Assembly: GCF_010500215.1 (NCBI RefSeq)
Contig: NZ_JAAGOY010000004.1
Location: 372,001-436,000 of the forward strand
Length of the DNA stretch: 64,000 bases
Source of the DNA: Aliiroseovarius sp. PrR006
Lineage (GTDB): Bacteria; Pseudomonadota; Alphaproteobacteria; Rhodobacterales; Rhodobacteraceae
Reading direction: 5' to 3'
A program made the position numbers and the translations under genes. How positions within the stretch are numbered: position 1 is the stretch's first letter; each line of letters begins with the position of its first letter. Below, piece after piece: positions 38,661-48,070 of this stretch. The notes under the pieces were generated by a model, which did no database searches, was not told where the DNA came from, and was given only the letters and a program-made list of their open reading frames with translations.

Positions 38661-39731
38661 ATGTCATGGTCATTTCCCATCGGGCGCCTCTTTGGCTCGC
38701 AGCTGCGCGTCCATGTGACCTTTTTTCTGCTGCTGGCCTTCATTGGCGCCTCGACTTGGTCTGAACAAGGGCCCGAGGCGGCGCTTTGGACCATCGTCTT
38801 CGTTCTTCTGCTCTTTGCCTGCGTCGTGGCGCACGAGTTCGGCCACGCCCTGATGGCGCGCCGGTTTGGCATTCGCACGCCCGACGTGACGCTTCTGCCC
38901 ATCGGTGGGTTGGCGCGGCTGGAACGCATGCCCGAAAACCCGCGGCAGGAAATCTTGGTGGCCTTGGCCGGACCCGCCGTAAACGTGGTGATCTGGGCGG
39001 TTCTGACGCTGCTGATCGGTGCCCCGACCGAGACCGAACAGTTGACCGGCATGGCGATCACGCCGTCCACCCTGCCCTCACAGCTTGCGACACTGAACCT
39101 GATCCTCGCCGTCTTCAACATGGTTCCGGCCTTCCCGATGGATGGCGGACGGGTGCTGCGCGCAGTTCTGTCGATGTTTACCGACCGCGTCAGGGCCACC
39201 CGCATCGCCGCCGGCGCGGGGCAATTTGTGGCCTTTCTAATGGCGCTGACGGGTCTTATGTCCGGCAACCTGATGTTGGTTCTGATCGCAGGCTTTATCT
39301 TCGTCGCGGCGGGGGGCGAAAGCGCAGACGTCGCCATGCGCGACGTGGCCCGCAAGCTGATGGCCCGCGATGCGATGATCACTGAATATGAAAGCCTTCG
39401 TCCTGAAGATCCCATCGCGCTTGCCGCAACCACGTTGATCCGCACCACGCAGCACGAGTTTCCGGTACTCGATATCGAAGGCCATCTGGCCGGGTTCCTG
39501 ACCCGCGAGGCCCTTTTTCACGCGATGGCCGAGGGTGCCTCGGACACCCGTGTCGGCGATGTGATGAAAAGCGTTCCAGCGGCTGCTTTGACTGACGGGC
39601 TTGAGTTGGTGTTGGAGCGGATGGGGACCGCACCCACGGTGGCGGTTCTGGATTCCGAAGGGCATCTTTTGGGTTATATCACCCGCGAAAATGTGGGTGA
39701 GCTGATGGTGATCGCCAACGCGCGCAAGTAG
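38661..39731 (+). CDS. M50 site-2 protease family protein with CBS domains
   Basis: The 356-residue membrane protein has HEFGH (residues 58-62) and the second metal motif FNMVPAFPMDGGRVLRA near 152-168, placed in about six membrane segments. A C-terminal pair of CBS domains (about 235-350) probably binds adenine nucleotides and regulates activity. This is the SpoIVFB-like group, distinct from RseP at 28576. Substrate unknown. The start has AAGGAGG upstream. Confidence 0.9.
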   Translation: MSWSFPIGRLFGSQLRVHVTFFLLLAFIGASTWSEQGPEAALWTIVFVLLLFACVVAHEFGHALMARRFGIRTPDVTLLPIGGLARLERMPENPRQEILVALAGPAVNVVIWAVLTLLIGAPTETEQLTGMAITPSTLPSQLATLNLILAVFNMVPAFPMDGGRVLRAVLSMFTDRVRATRIAAGAGQFVAFLMALTGLMSGNLMLVLIAGFIFVAAGGESADVAMRDVARKLMARDAMITEYESLRPEDPIALAATTLIRTTQHEFPVLDIEGHLAGFLTREALFHAMAEGASDTRVGDVMKSVPAAALTDGLELVLERMGTAPTVAVLDSEGHLLGYITRENVGELMVIANARK

Positions 39732-39739
39732 CCCGAGGC

Positions 39740-40849
39740 CTAGGCGTCTGCCAGCGCCTCGGTCAGCACGTCTTTGACCACGCCCATGTCAACGTCATCG
39801 GCCACGAAAGCATCGCCAATCGACCGGGCCAGAATAAAGCGTAGCTTGCCCTGAACCACCTTCTTGTCCTGCGCCATGAGGGCGATCAGACCATCAGCAT
39901 CGGGCAGATCCCCTTGAATGTCACGGATGTCTTTCTTCATGCCCATCGCTGCCAGATGTTCGCGGAAGCGCGAGGGGCTTTCCTGACTGAGCAATCCCAA
40001 CCGGGCCGAGGTTTCAAACGCCAGTGCACAGCCAATGGCAACGCCTTCGCCATGCAACAGACGGTCGGAATATCCAGTCGCGGCTTCAAGCGCGTGACCA
40101 AAGGTGTGGCCAAGGTTCAAAAGCGCGCGGTCGCCTTGCTCGGTCTCATCCCGTACGACGATGTCGGCTTTCATCTGCACTGACCAACGCACGGCCTCTT
40201 CCCGCAGTGCCAAATCGCCCGCCGCCAGCGCGGGGCCGTTGACCTCGAGCCAATCAAAGAAGGACGCATCGCCAAGACCGCCGTATTTCACAACCTCGCC
40301 ATATCCTGCCAGAAAATCACGCGGCTTCAGCGTGCCCAGCACGTCGATATCCGCCAGAACAAGCGAGGGCTGATGGAACGCACCAATCAGGTTCTTGCCC
40401 TGTGGTGCGTTGATCCCGGTCTTGCCGCCAACCGAGCTGTCGACCTGCGCCAGCAGGGACGTCGGCAGCTGCACGAAGCGCACGCCACGGCGCAGGATCG
40501 CGGCGGCAAAGCCCACGAGGTCTCCGATCACGCCACCGCCAAAGGCCAGCACGACGTCTTTGCGCTCGACTTTCTGCTCGAGCAGCCATTCGACGGTTTG
40601 CATCAGATAGGGCCAACTTTTTGTGCTTTCCCCGGGCGGCAGGATCAGCGCCTCCGACGCGATCCCCTCGGCCGACAACCCGGTTTTCAAAGCCTCCAGA
40701 TGCAGCCCTGCAACGGTTTCTTCCGTCACGATCCAGACCTTCGGACGCGGCAACAAGGGGGCGATCTCGGCCCCGGCACGCGCAATCAATCCCGGCGCAA
40801 TGCGGACGTCATAGGCGCGATCATCCAAGGGGACGTGAACGGTGGTCAT
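39740..40849 (-). CDS. aroB: 3-dehydroquinate synthase
   Basis: The 369-residue NAD- and metal-dependent enzyme converts DAHP to 3-dehydroquinate. GGGVIGDLVGFAAA near residue 104, PTSLLAQVDSSVGGKTGIN near 129 and LNLGHTFGHALE near 245 are signatures. It overlaps aroK by 4 bases. Together with aroQ (24539) and the DAHP synthase (51246), four shikimate steps are encoded in this window. Confidence 0.97.
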   Translation of the reverse strand: MTTVHVPLDDRAYDVRIAPGLIARAGAEIAPLLPRPKVWIVTEETVAGLHLEALKTGLSAEGIASEALILPPGESTKSWPYLMQTVEWLLEQKVERKDVVLAFGGGVIGDLVGFAAAILRRGVRFVQLPTSLLAQVDSSVGGKTGINAPQGKNLIGAFHQPSLVLADIDVLGTLKPRDFLAGYGEVVKYGGLGDASFFDWLEVNGPALAAGDLALREEAVRWSVQMKADIVVRDETEQGDRALLNLGHTFGHALEAATGYSDRLLHGEGVAIGCALAFETSARLGLLSQESPSRFREHLAAMGMKKDIRDIQGDLPDADGLIALMAQDKKVVQGKLRFILARSIGDAFVADDVDMGVVKDVLTEALADA

Positions 40850-41409
40850 GCGGGGATCTCCTCAAGCACATCCGGGCGGGTCTTCAGAACCTCGATTACC
40901 GCCTCGGTCATCTGCGCGATGGTATAGTCAGGATGAGCGTCCACAGCTACATCTGCCAGCTCGTAAACGGGCACGCGGGCCTCGTAAATTTCGGTTAGCG
41001 TGGCCTTTGGATCGGGGGTGCGCAGCAAAGGACGCGTATCTTTGTGTTTGACCCGGTTCCACAGCAATTCCAGATCCGCGCGCAGCAGAAGCGAGACGCC
41101 CCGGTCGCTGATCATCGTGCGATTACGTTCGGCCATAAAGGCCCCGCCGCCGGTCGACAGAATTGCCCGCGGACCGTCCAGAAGACGCCCTATCACCTCG
41201 GTCTCGCGGTCGCGAAAAAACGCCTCTCCGTCGCGTTCGAAGATCTCGGCGATCGACATATTCGCCGCGCGCACGATCTCTTCGTCGCTGTCCAGAAACG
41301 GAACCTCGAGACGGGTGGCCAGCGCCTGCCCGACGGCGGTTTTCCCCGCTCCCATCATGCCCACCATGACGATGGATTTCTTTAATTTGAATGCCAAAGC
41401 GGCGCCCAC
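40846..41409 (-). CDS. aroK: shikimate kinase
   Basis: The 187-residue kinase has the P-loop GMMGAGKTAVG (17-27), the shikimate-binding DSDEEI near 41 and STGGGAF near 89 with the lid Arg region RNRTMI. It phosphorylates shikimate on its 3-hydroxyl. The 4-base overlap with aroB is the classical aroK-aroB arrangement. The upstream small membrane ORF is divergent. Confidence 0.96.
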   Translation of the reverse strand: MGAALAFKLKKSIVMVGMMGAGKTAVGQALATRLEVPFLDSDEEIVRAANMSIAEIFERDGEAFFRDRETEVIGRLLDGPRAILSTGGGAFMAERNRTMISDRGVSLLLRADLELLWNRVKHKDTRPLLRTPDPKATLTEIYEARVPVYELADVAVDAHPDYTIAQMTEAVIEVLKTRPDVLEEIPA

Positions 41410-41512
41410 TTGCCCAAATTCAGATTTCTTTCCTGAATGGCGTGATCTTGTCGGAAATACCAGTTATAAAATCAGCAAAACGAAGACCGAGGCAGAAAAT
41501 AGGTGATCCTCT

Positions 41513-41650
41513 ATGCTGATCCGCTTGATCAAGCTTGCGTTCTTTCTGGCAATTCTGGGCGTGATTGGGCTGTCTGGCTATGCCTATCTGGGCGATATGT
41601 CCCCCCCCAGCGCGCCGCAAAGCACCACTGTGACGCTGAATGGCGGTTAA
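41513..41650 (+). CDS. 45-residue single-pass membrane protein
   Basis: The frame starts ATG at 41513 with AGGTGAT 7 bases upstream and encodes MLIRLIKLAFFLAILGVIGL, then a short polar tail SGYAYLGDMSPPSAPQ and beyond. It has one hydrophobic segment (about residues 4-25) after two positive charges. Its stop overlaps the start of the next gene by 11 bases, which argues that it is real and translationally coupled. Function unknown. Confidence 0.7.
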   Translation: MLIRLIKLAFFLAILGVIGLSGYAYLGDMSPPSAPQSTTVTLNGG

Positions 41651-43226
41651 CGGTCCTTGTAAGGCCGCGATTTTAGGCGCGGTTTTCGCTCTGTCCGCGG
41701 GATTGGTGCAGGCGCAAACGTCGCATGGCGCGCCCATGTCGGCGATCGGCTGGCTTTCGGATAGCGTGGCACTACCGCCCCCGTCCATCGACAGTGCCGT
41801 ACTTCCTCCGGACCCAAATGAGCCCGATGTGACGACCGGCGCTTCCGTCGCGCAAGTCACCATGAGCCTGCTGGAAACCCCGGTGTTGGATGCCGTTGGA
41901 CTGCTGTCCAGCGCGACCACGGGGTTTTCGCGCGATTTGTGGGGGGTATCTCGTCCAGATGATCTGGCGCGACGCATCACAAGCATGCCTTTGTACCTGT
42001 ATCCTGCGATGCAAGAGCTACTGAACACACTGCTTTTGGCCGAACTGAATCCACCCAAAGGGGCGCGCACAGGGGATGATCGCCTGTTCATGGCGCGGGT
42101 TGATCGGCTTTTGTCCATCGGCGCACTGGATCAGGCCGAAGCCCTTTTAAATCGGGCCGGCACCACCAATCCGCGCGTGTTTCGCCGTGGGTTCGATACC
42201 GCATTGCTTTTGGGGTCCGAGGATCGCTTTTGCGATATCCTAACGAACTCGCCTGACCTCAGTCCGACCTTTACCGCGCGTGTCTTCTGCTTGGCGCGAT
42301 CAGGGGATTGGGACGCTGCGGTCCTGACGCTCGAAACGGGGCGGGCGCTTGGGTATATCTCGGATTTCGAGGACCCGCTTTTGGCCCGTTTCCTTGATCC
42401 TGATCTGTTCGAAGGCGAGCCGCCCTTGCGCAGGCCGCCAGACCTGACCCCCCTAACCTTCCGCATGTTCGAGGCGATCGGGGAGCATATTCCGACCGGA
42501 AACCTGCCCTTGGCGTTTGCGCAGGCAGATCTACGCGCCAATATCGGTTGGAAAGCCCGCGCCGAAGCGGCCGAGCGTCTGGCCCGTGTGGGCGCTGCTA
42601 CGCCAAATCAACTGCTTGGACTTTACACGGAACGCCGACCTGCAGCCTCGGGTGGGATCTGGGATCGCATGCAGACCGTGCGCCGATTGGAGCAAAGCCT
42701 GAACAGTGGGAACGAGGCTGCGCTGAGCGCATCGTTGACGGCCCTGTGGCCGCAGATCGAGGACGCCGCGTTGGAAGTCCCCTTCGCACAGTTGTTCGGA
42801 GAGCGCCTGATATCGAACATTCCGCAAGATCGAGACGCCCGAAACGTTGCGCTGTCGCTGGGTCTGCTGTCGTCAAAAAGCGAAGAGTTTGCAACGTCAT
42901 GGCCAACTCGCGGCGATGGAGGGAAAGAAGCCCTGCTGACGGCAATCGCCTTGGGCAACACGGAATCTGAGACGGGTTACAACGCCACATCGCGGGCAGT
43001 GGTTGAGGGGCTGAACGCGCGCGATATCCCGGTGCGCTTTAAGTCTCTGATGGACAGCAACCGCATGGGCGAGGCGATCCTGCGCGCCATCGCGCTCTAT
43101 GAAAGCGGCACTCATGGCAATCTGGACGAGATTGCGGATGCGCTGGCGTTCTTCCGTCAGATCGGGTTGGAACGGGTTGCGCGTCAGGCGGCCCTTGAGG
43201 TTCTGATCCTCGAGAGGCGCGGATGA
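41640..43226 (+). CDS. secreted protein of unknown function
   Basis: The 528-residue protein starts with a signal peptide MAVNGPCKAAILGAVFALSA and a probable cleavage near VQAQ (residue 26). The rest is rich in Ala and Leu helices (for example LLSIGALDQAEALLNRAG), resembling TPR-like or solenoid repeats, but I recognise no domain. It is sandwiched between the 45-residue membrane protein (11-base overlap) and xerD (4-base overlap), so the three are one unit. Confidence 0.85.
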   Translation: MAVNGPCKAAILGAVFALSAGLVQAQTSHGAPMSAIGWLSDSVALPPPSIDSAVLPPDPNEPDVTTGASVAQVTMSLLETPVLDAVGLLSSATTGFSRDLWGVSRPDDLARRITSMPLYLYPAMQELLNTLLLAELNPPKGARTGDDRLFMARVDRLLSIGALDQAEALLNRAGTTNPRVFRRGFDTALLLGSEDRFCDILTNSPDLSPTFTARVFCLARSGDWDAAVLTLETGRALGYISDFEDPLLARFLDPDLFEGEPPLRRPPDLTPLTFRMFEAIGEHIPTGNLPLAFAQADLRANIGWKARAEAAERLARVGAATPNQLLGLYTERRPAASGGIWDRMQTVRRLEQSLNSGNEAALSASLTALWPQIEDAALEVPFAQLFGERLISNIPQDRDARNVALSLGLLSSKSEEFATSWPTRGDGGKEALLTAIALGNTESETGYNATSRAVVEGLNARDIPVRFKSLMDSNRMGEAILRAIALYESGTHGNLDEIADALAFFRQIGLERVARQAALEVLILERRG

Positions 43227-44161
43227 CTCCCAACCACGCGCGCTGGATCTCGGCCTTTCTGGATGCGCAAGCGGCCGAGCTTGGGGCATCAGAAAACACG
43301 CGGCTGGCCTATGGGCGCGATCTGAAGGCCTTTACGGAATTCATTGAGGAAACATCCGCGCGTTTCGACGATCTGTCGCGCGCAGATATTGAGGCCTATC
43401 TGGTGGATTGTGACGTGCAAGGATTGGCCGCCTCAACCCGTGCGCGCAGGCTGTCCTCGATCAAGCAACTGTTCCGTTTTGCCTATGAAGAGGGTTGGCG
43501 CACGGACAATCCCGCCTTAAAAATTCGCGGGCCGGGGCAGATGAAATCCCTGCCCAAAACCCTGTCCGAGGACCAAGTCGAAGCGCTTCTGAGGGCCACA
43601 CGCGACGTGGGCCGCACTGATGCGGATCGGCTGCGCAATATCTGTTTGATGGAGCTTCTTTATGCCACGGGGATGCGCGTGAGCGAGCTTGTCTCGCTGC
43701 CCGTCGCTGCCGCGCGTGGTGATCCTCAGCTTCTGCTGATCCGTGGCAAAGGAGATAAAGAACGCCTTGTGCCCCTGTCGACCGAGGCACGCACTGCTGT
43801 GTCTGACTGGCTGGAATCCCGGGTCGACGCTGAAAACACCGCGCGGACCGAAAAAGGGGCCAAACCCTCGCCCTACCTGTTCCCGTCGTCAGGTGCGTCC
43901 GGGCATTTAACCCGGCACCGGTTTTACGCGATCATCAAAGACATCGCGGTCGCCGCCGGCGTGTCGCCTAAGGACGTCACACCGCACCGGTTGCGCCACG
44001 CGTTCGCGACGCATCTACTGGCCCATGGCGCTGACCTCAGGTCAATACAGGCCCTTCTAGGACACGCGGATCTTGCCACCACCGAAATCTATACGCATGT
44101 TCTGGAAGAACGCCTGCGCGAGCTGGTCTTTACCCACCACCCGCTTGCCGAGAAGGACTAG
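43223..44161 (+). CDS. xerD: site-specific tyrosine recombinase XerD
   Basis: The 312-residue recombinase has an N-terminal core-binding domain (about 5-95) and the complete catalytic set: Arg152 (ATGMRVSEL), Lys176, His255 and Arg258 (HRLRHAFATH), His281 and Tyr290 (TEIYTHV). With XerC it resolves chromosome dimers at dif. No integrase-type attachment sites or mobile cargo lie nearby, so this is the housekeeping enzyme. It overlaps the upstream gene by 4 bases. Confidence 0.95.
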   Translation: MTPNHARWISAFLDAQAAELGASENTRLAYGRDLKAFTEFIEETSARFDDLSRADIEAYLVDCDVQGLAASTRARRLSSIKQLFRFAYEEGWRTDNPALKIRGPGQMKSLPKTLSEDQVEALLRATRDVGRTDADRLRNICLMELLYATGMRVSELVSLPVAAARGDPQLLLIRGKGDKERLVPLSTEARTAVSDWLESRVDAENTARTEKGAKPSPYLFPSSGASGHLTRHRFYAIIKDIAVAAGVSPKDVTPHRLRHAFATHLLAHGADLRSIQALLGHADLATTEIYTHVLEERLRELVFTHHPLAEKD

Positions 44162-44164
44162 GTC

Positions 44165-44527
44165 ATGAGTGTTCTGGTAACTGTGCTGATCTTACTGATC
44201 GCAGCGCTACACCTCTATATCCTCTGGTTCGAGATGTTCGCCTGGGAAAGCCGCGGCCCGAAGGTGTTTCGCAGCTTCCCACGCGATCTGTTTGCGTCAA
44301 CGAAGGCCATGGCGGCCAATCAAGGCCTTTATAACGGTTTTCTGGCCGCTGGCCTGATCTGGTCGCGCCTGATTTCCGATCCCGATTGGGCGCAGAATGT
44401 CGCGCTGTTCTTTCTGGCCTGTGTTGCCGTCGCCGGCATATTCGGCGCAGCGACCGCGTCCAAAAAGATCTTTCAGGTGCAAGCCTTGCCCGCCCTGATC
44501 ACCATCGCGGCCCTTTTGATCAGTTGA
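44165..44527 (+). CDS. DUF1304 family membrane protein
   Basis: The 120-residue protein has four hydrophobic segments and the DUF1304 pattern HLYILWFEMFAWESRGPKVF near the N-terminus and NQGLYNGFLAAGL. Function is unknown. It begins 4 bases after the xerD stop and its stop abuts the convergent RatA-like gene. Confidence 0.88.
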   Translation: MSVLVTVLILLIAALHLYILWFEMFAWESRGPKVFRSFPRDLFASTKAMAANQGLYNGFLAAGLIWSRLISDPDWAQNVALFFLACVAVAGIFGAATASKKIFQVQALPALITIAALLIS

Positions 44528-44977
44528 TCAGCCGTCGTAGAGCGCCTTGGCGCGCTTTTCGAATGCTGCCACGATCCGGTGCATGGCCTCGTTGAAGACA
44601 AGGCCGATCACCTTTTGCAGCATTGGGCTTTTGAATTCGAAATCCACAAAGAATTCGACCTCGCAGCCCTGCGGGTGATCGTTGAAGATCCAGAAGGATT
44701 TCAGGTACTTGAACGGTCCATCCAGATATTCCGTATCAATCCGGCACCCCGCCTGATCCAAGGTCACGCGGCTGGTAAAGCGTTCACGGAAAACCTTGAA
44801 GCTGATCACAAGATCCGCCTCCATCAGCTTCCGTCCGTCCGCTATCGGCACCACCCGGCGTACCCGCGCAGCTGAATTCCACGGCAAAAACTCGGGATAT
44901 CGACCAACATCCGCCACCAGATCGTACATCTGTTCGGCCGTATACGGCATCACGCGTTTTTCGCCATGAGTGGGCAT
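44528..44977 (-). CDS. RatA/Coq10-like START-domain protein
   Basis: The 149-residue protein matches the polyketide cyclase/START family to which RatA and Coq10 belong: [27 protein letters not shown] at the N-terminus and [16 protein letters not shown] in the middle. Alphaproteobacterial members are thought to bind ubiquinone and help respiration; the toxin label from E. coli RatA need not apply. It is divergent from hpt. Confidence 0.9.
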   Translation of the reverse strand: MPTHGEKRVMPYTAEQMYDLVADVGRYPEFLPWNSAARVRRVVPIADGRKLMEADLVISFKVFRERFTSRVTLDQAGCRIDTEYLDGPFKYLKSFWIFNDHPQGCEVEFFVDFEFKSPMLQKVIGLVFNEAMHRIVAAFEKRAKALYDG

Positions 44978-45046
44978 ATTGGGCTTTTTCCTTCTCTGTC
45001 AGACGCACATGTCTTAGGAATGCAGACGAGAATCAAGGGGGAAGCA

Positions 45047-45604
45047 ATGGTTCAGCGACCATATGTCATTGATACGCTCATCTCGGCCAAGCAAATCGCC
45101 GCGCGGGTGGAAGAACTGTCGAAAGAAATCCACGACGAGTTCGATGGTACCGACAAATTGATTGTTGTTGGGTTACTTAGGGGATCGTTCGTCTTCATCG
45201 CCGATGTTGTACGCGAGCTGGATCTGCCCGTCGAAGTCGATTTTCTAGAGGCGTCATCCTACGGCAACTCTACCGAAAGCAGCCGAGAAGTTCGTATTCT
45301 CAAGGATTTGCGTGGCGAGATCGCCGGGCGCGACGTTCTGGTGGTTGAAGATATCGTCGATACCGGCTTTACGCTGCAGCATGTGATCAAGCTGTTGCAT
45401 GCGAAAGGCCCGCGCAAGCTGCGCACCATCGCGCTTCTGGACAAACCGTCCCGGCGCGAGGTCGATGTGAAGGCCGATTGGACCGGATTCGAGATCCCTG
45501 ACGAGTTCGTTGTGGGCTATGGCATCGACTATGCCCAACGCAATCGTAACCTACCCCATATCGGCAAAGTGCGCTTCTTGGACACCCAAGACGGCGAGAG
45601 CTAA
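45047..45604 (+). CDS. hpt: hypoxanthine phosphoribosyltransferase
   Basis: The 185-residue purine salvage enzyme converts hypoxanthine or guanine with PRPP to IMP or GMP. The PRPP loop is [14 protein letters not shown] near residue 100; [12 protein letters not shown] and the C-terminal [19 protein letters not shown] are diagnostic. The ATG at 45047 has AAGGGGGA upstream; the longer frame to 44966 is not needed. Confidence 0.95.
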   Translation: MVQRPYVIDTLISAKQIAARVEELSKEIHDEFDGTDKLIVVGLLRGSFVFIADVVRELDLPVEVDFLEASSYGNSTESSREVRILKDLRGEIAGRDVLVVEDIVDTGFTLQHVIKLLHAKGPRKLRTIALLDKPSRREVDVKADWTGFEIPDEFVVGYGIDYAQRNRNLPHIGKVRFLDTQDGES

Positions 45605-45607
45605 GTC

Positions 45608-45778
45608 ATGAACCCGCTTTGGCTTCTCAGGATGTCAAAATGGGCGCGTAATCCGCCCTCGGACAAACGGGTGGCGCTTGTGTTTGTCGTGATTGCGATC
45701 TGTTTGGCTTTGTTCGCGTATGAATACTTCTTCGGCGCGCCCGACTGGATGAAAGTCGAGCGCGTCAAAAGGCCATAA
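45608..45778 (+). CDS. 56-residue single-pass membrane protein
   Basis: A short frame starts 3 bases after the hpt stop: MNPLWLLRMSKWARNPPSDK, then a hydrophobic segment (about residues 21-38) and a basic C-terminal tail ending ERVKRP. The tight spacing to hpt, the positive-inside N-terminus and the similar small membrane proteins in this group of bacteria suggest that it is real. Function unknown. Confidence 0.65.
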   Translation: MNPLWLLRMSKWARNPPSDKRVALVFVVIAICLALFAYEYFFGAPDWMKVERVKRP

Positions 45779-45789
45779 ACCCTAAAATA

Positions 45790-46740
45790 TCAAGATTTTG
45801 CAAGGCTTTCTTCGCGTGCTTTTCGCAGACGTTCAAAGTCATCGCCCGCGTGATAGGACGAGCGCGTCAGCGGTGTGGCCGAGACCATCAGGAAGCCTTT
45901 TCCGTAGGCCGCCGTCTCGTAATCCTTGAACTCGTCGGGATGCACGAACCGTTCGACCGCATGGTGTTTCGGCGTCGGCTGCAGATACTGCCCGATGGTC
46001 AGAAAATCGATATCTGCGGCACGCATATCATCCATGATCTGCATGACAGACTGTCGATCTTCGCCCAGACCAACCATGATGCCTGACTTTGTAAACATCG
46101 AGGGATCCAGCTCTTTCACACGCTGAAGCAGGCGGAGCGAGTGGAAATAGCGCGCGCCGGGACGCACCTGAGGATAGAGGCCCGGAACAGTCTCAAGGTT
46201 GTGGTTGAATACGTCAGGACGCGCCTCAACGACGGTTTCCAGCACGCTATCCTCGCATTTCAGGAAGTCAGGTGTCAGGATTTCGATCGTCGTCTCGGGC
46301 GACTGGTGACGCACGGCGCGGATGGTCTGGGCAAAGTGCTCTGCCCCGCCATCCTTCAGGTCGTCGCGGTCCACGGACGTGATTACAACGTGGTTCAAAC
46401 CCAGTTTCTTGACCGCATGCGCCACGCGACCCGGTTCGAACGCGTCCAAGTCATCCGGCTTACCGGTAGCAACGTTGCAGAAGGTACAGCCACGCGTACA
46501 GATCTCGCCCATGATCATCATGGTGGCGTGGCCTTGGCTCCAGCATTCACCGGCATTCGGGCAGCCCGCCTCTTCACAGACGGTGACCAGATTGTTCTCG
46601 CGCATGATCTTATGCGTCTCGGCATAGCCCTTGCCGCCGGGTGCCTTCACACGGATCCAGCTGGGTTTCTTGGGCTGAGCGTTATCCTTGCGATGCGCCT
46701 TTTCGGGGTGGCGGCTTTCAGGGATTTTCAGATCACGCAT
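45790..46740 (-). CDS. lipA: lipoyl synthase
   Basis: LipA inserts sulfur into octanoyl groups on lipoyl domains. From the ATG at 46740 (GGAGGAAA upstream) the radical-SAM protein has 316 residues. The auxiliary cluster cysteines are Cys55, Cys60 and Cys66 ([12 protein letters not shown]); the SAM cluster is Cys81, Cys85 and Cys88 (CTRGCTFC). The C-terminal [10 protein letters not shown] carries the conserved Ser that ligates the auxiliary cluster. Confidence 0.97.
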   Translation of the reverse strand: MRDLKIPESRHPEKAHRKDNAQPKKPSWIRVKAPGGKGYAETHKIMRENNLVTVCEEAGCPNAGECWSQGHATMMIMGEICTRGCTFCNVATGKPDDLDAFEPGRVAHAVKKLGLNHVVITSVDRDDLKDGGAEHFAQTIRAVRHQSPETTIEILTPDFLKCEDSVLETVVEARPDVFNHNLETVPGLYPQVRPGARYFHSLRLLQRVKELDPSMFTKSGIMVGLGEDRQSVMQIMDDMRAADIDFLTIGQYLQPTPKHHAVERFVHPDEFKDYETAAYGKGFLMVSATPLTRSSYHAGDDFERLRKAREESLAKS

Positions 46741-46971
46741 GGCTTTCCTCCGGGCCAGTAGTTCTGACCTATATAAGCGCCCCATGCCCCCAAGTCACCT
46801 TGAAAGCCTGCTTTTCTGATATGCATCACGCGCATAGCCGAAAGCAGGGGTCGAGCAAATTGTCGCGCTGCAGAAAATCCCCGTTGAGCGTCATTTGGAA
46901 TCGTTCTAATCCTTCCCTTAACGCGCGAAGCGATTCCCAGCCACGCGCTTAGACAGTAAAGGATTTATCCA

Positions 46972-47517
46972 ATGAAAGCAGGCGTTAACGTCCCCAACAT
47001 CACCTTCCGCACCCGCGTTCGTGATGAGAGTATCGAAGGCCCGAACCCGTTCCGCTGGCAGGACATGACCTCGGACGATTACTTCAAAGGCAAGCGCGTT
47101 GTTCTGTTCTCGCTGCCCGGCGCGTTCACCCCGACCTGCTCGACCTATCAGCTGCCCGGCTACGAGAACGGCTTTGCCGATTTCGCCGCGGAAGGCATCG
47201 ACGAGATCTACTGCATGTCGGTCAACGACAGCTTCGTCATGAACGCCTGGGCCCGCAACCAAGAACTGGAAAACGTCAAAGTCATCCCCGATGGCTCGGG
47301 CGAGTTCACCCGCTTGATGGGCATGCTGGTCCAGAAAGACAATTTGGGCTTCGGCGCCCGCTCGTGGCGCTATGCTGCTGTCATCAACGACGGTGTTGTA
47401 GAAGCATGGTTCGAAGAGCCCGGCCGCACAGACAACCACGGTGAAGACCCCTATGGCGAAAGCGCGCCGGAAACCGTTCTGGCATGGCTGAAAGAAGCCA
47501 AAGAAGCCGTCGCGTAA
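46972..47517 (+). CDS. peroxiredoxin, Prx5 type
   Basis: The 181-residue peroxiredoxin has the peroxidatic Cys56 in LPGAFTPTCSTYQLPGY, the typical Prx5 motif, and another Cys at 81 (EIYCMSVND). It reduces peroxides, probably with glutaredoxin or glutathione; no fused glutaredoxin domain is present. No OxyR-like site was noticed upstream. It ends with a strong terminator. Confidence 0.95.
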   Translation: MKAGVNVPNITFRTRVRDESIEGPNPFRWQDMTSDDYFKGKRVVLFSLPGAFTPTCSTYQLPGYENGFADFAAEGIDEIYCMSVNDSFVMNAWARNQELENVKVIPDGSGEFTRLMGMLVQKDNLGFGARSWRYAAVINDGVVEAWFEEPGRTDNHGEDPYGESAPETVLAWLKEAKEAVA

Positions 47518-47538
47518 GCGATTGCCGCAAAAATCAGG

Positions 47539-47569
47539 AAGGGTCGCTCAATCGAGCGGCCCTTTTTTT
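47539..47569 (+). terminator. peroxiredoxin gene terminator
   Basis: AAGGGTCGCTC (47539-47549) pairs with GAGCGGCCCTT (47554-47564), with one G-U, and runs into seven Ts (47563-47569). It lies 21 bases after the stop. Confidence 0.88.
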
Positions 47570-47645
47570 GTGGTGATAGAGCAAACTATCTCTACACGTC
47601 GGCTGTGCACATCAGAGTTCGGTGTAAGACCGAAAAGAGACCATC

Positions 47646-47810
47646 TTAGCCGCAGGTGCGTTTTGGCCCCTTACATTCGTCCCCGATAATTGCGCCGGGG
47701 TTGTCGGTTCCATCAGTTCCGGGACGCCCATTCTCGTTGGGCTTACCTGCTGCAAGTGCACCTGATGCAACGGAGGCAATAACAAAGGCTATTAGTACAG
47801 ATTTCTTCAT
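47646..47810 (-). CDS. 54-residue secreted protein of unknown function
   Basis: The start at 47810 has AAGGGGAG at a good distance. The product has a clean signal peptide MKKSVLIAFVIASVASGALA and a mature part of about 34 residues rich in Gly, Asn, Asp and Pro, with two cysteines near the C-terminus (DECKGPKRTCG) that could form one disulfide. An excreted peptide or small periplasmic protein is likely. I recognise no family. Confidence 0.65.
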   Translation of the reverse strand: MKKSVLIAFVIASVASGALAAGKPNENGRPGTDGTDNPGAIIGDECKGPKRTCG

Positions 47811-47907
47811 GTGTTTCTCCCCTTCTTTGTCGGGGTGGTCGGATATCAAACTCTAATGTTCACCCGAAAACGACAAAGGAATTCGAAGGGCTTAATTGCC
47901 CCAACGA

Positions 47908-47945
47908 GCGTTTAAATTAACACGAATTAACCTTTTAATCAAAAT
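47908..47945. other. AT-rich TTAA cluster in an intergenic gap
   Basis: The 260-base gap 47811-48070 contains a stretch with four TTAA motifs, including TTAAC-N5-TTAAC and TTAACC. CtrA boxes have two TTAA half-sites 7 bases apart; here the nearest pair is separated by 6. It could be a promoter or regulator site for the secreted protein gene. Nothing else is clear in the gap. Confidence 0.25.
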
Positions 47946-48070
47946 TCCCACATTTTGACGTGAGGAGATACCGGGTAAGACTGATTGCTTTCCAAGCTGT
48001 GCGGCCTCGGGCAAAAGCGCATCAATGTCGCGCCAAATTTCCCGTTCAGCCAAACGCAGGAACAACAGAT

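Noticed and set aside
43223-44161. Integrase of a mobile element
   Set aside because: The tyrosine recombinase is XerD by motif and context, and no attachment repeats, tRNA target or cargo genes lie around it.
47892-48065. 57-residue minus-strand frame after the gamma-carbonic anhydrase gene
   Set aside because: It reads like protein (LRLAEREIWRDIDALLPEAA) but has no ATG, only TTG without a ribosome site. It may be a remnant.
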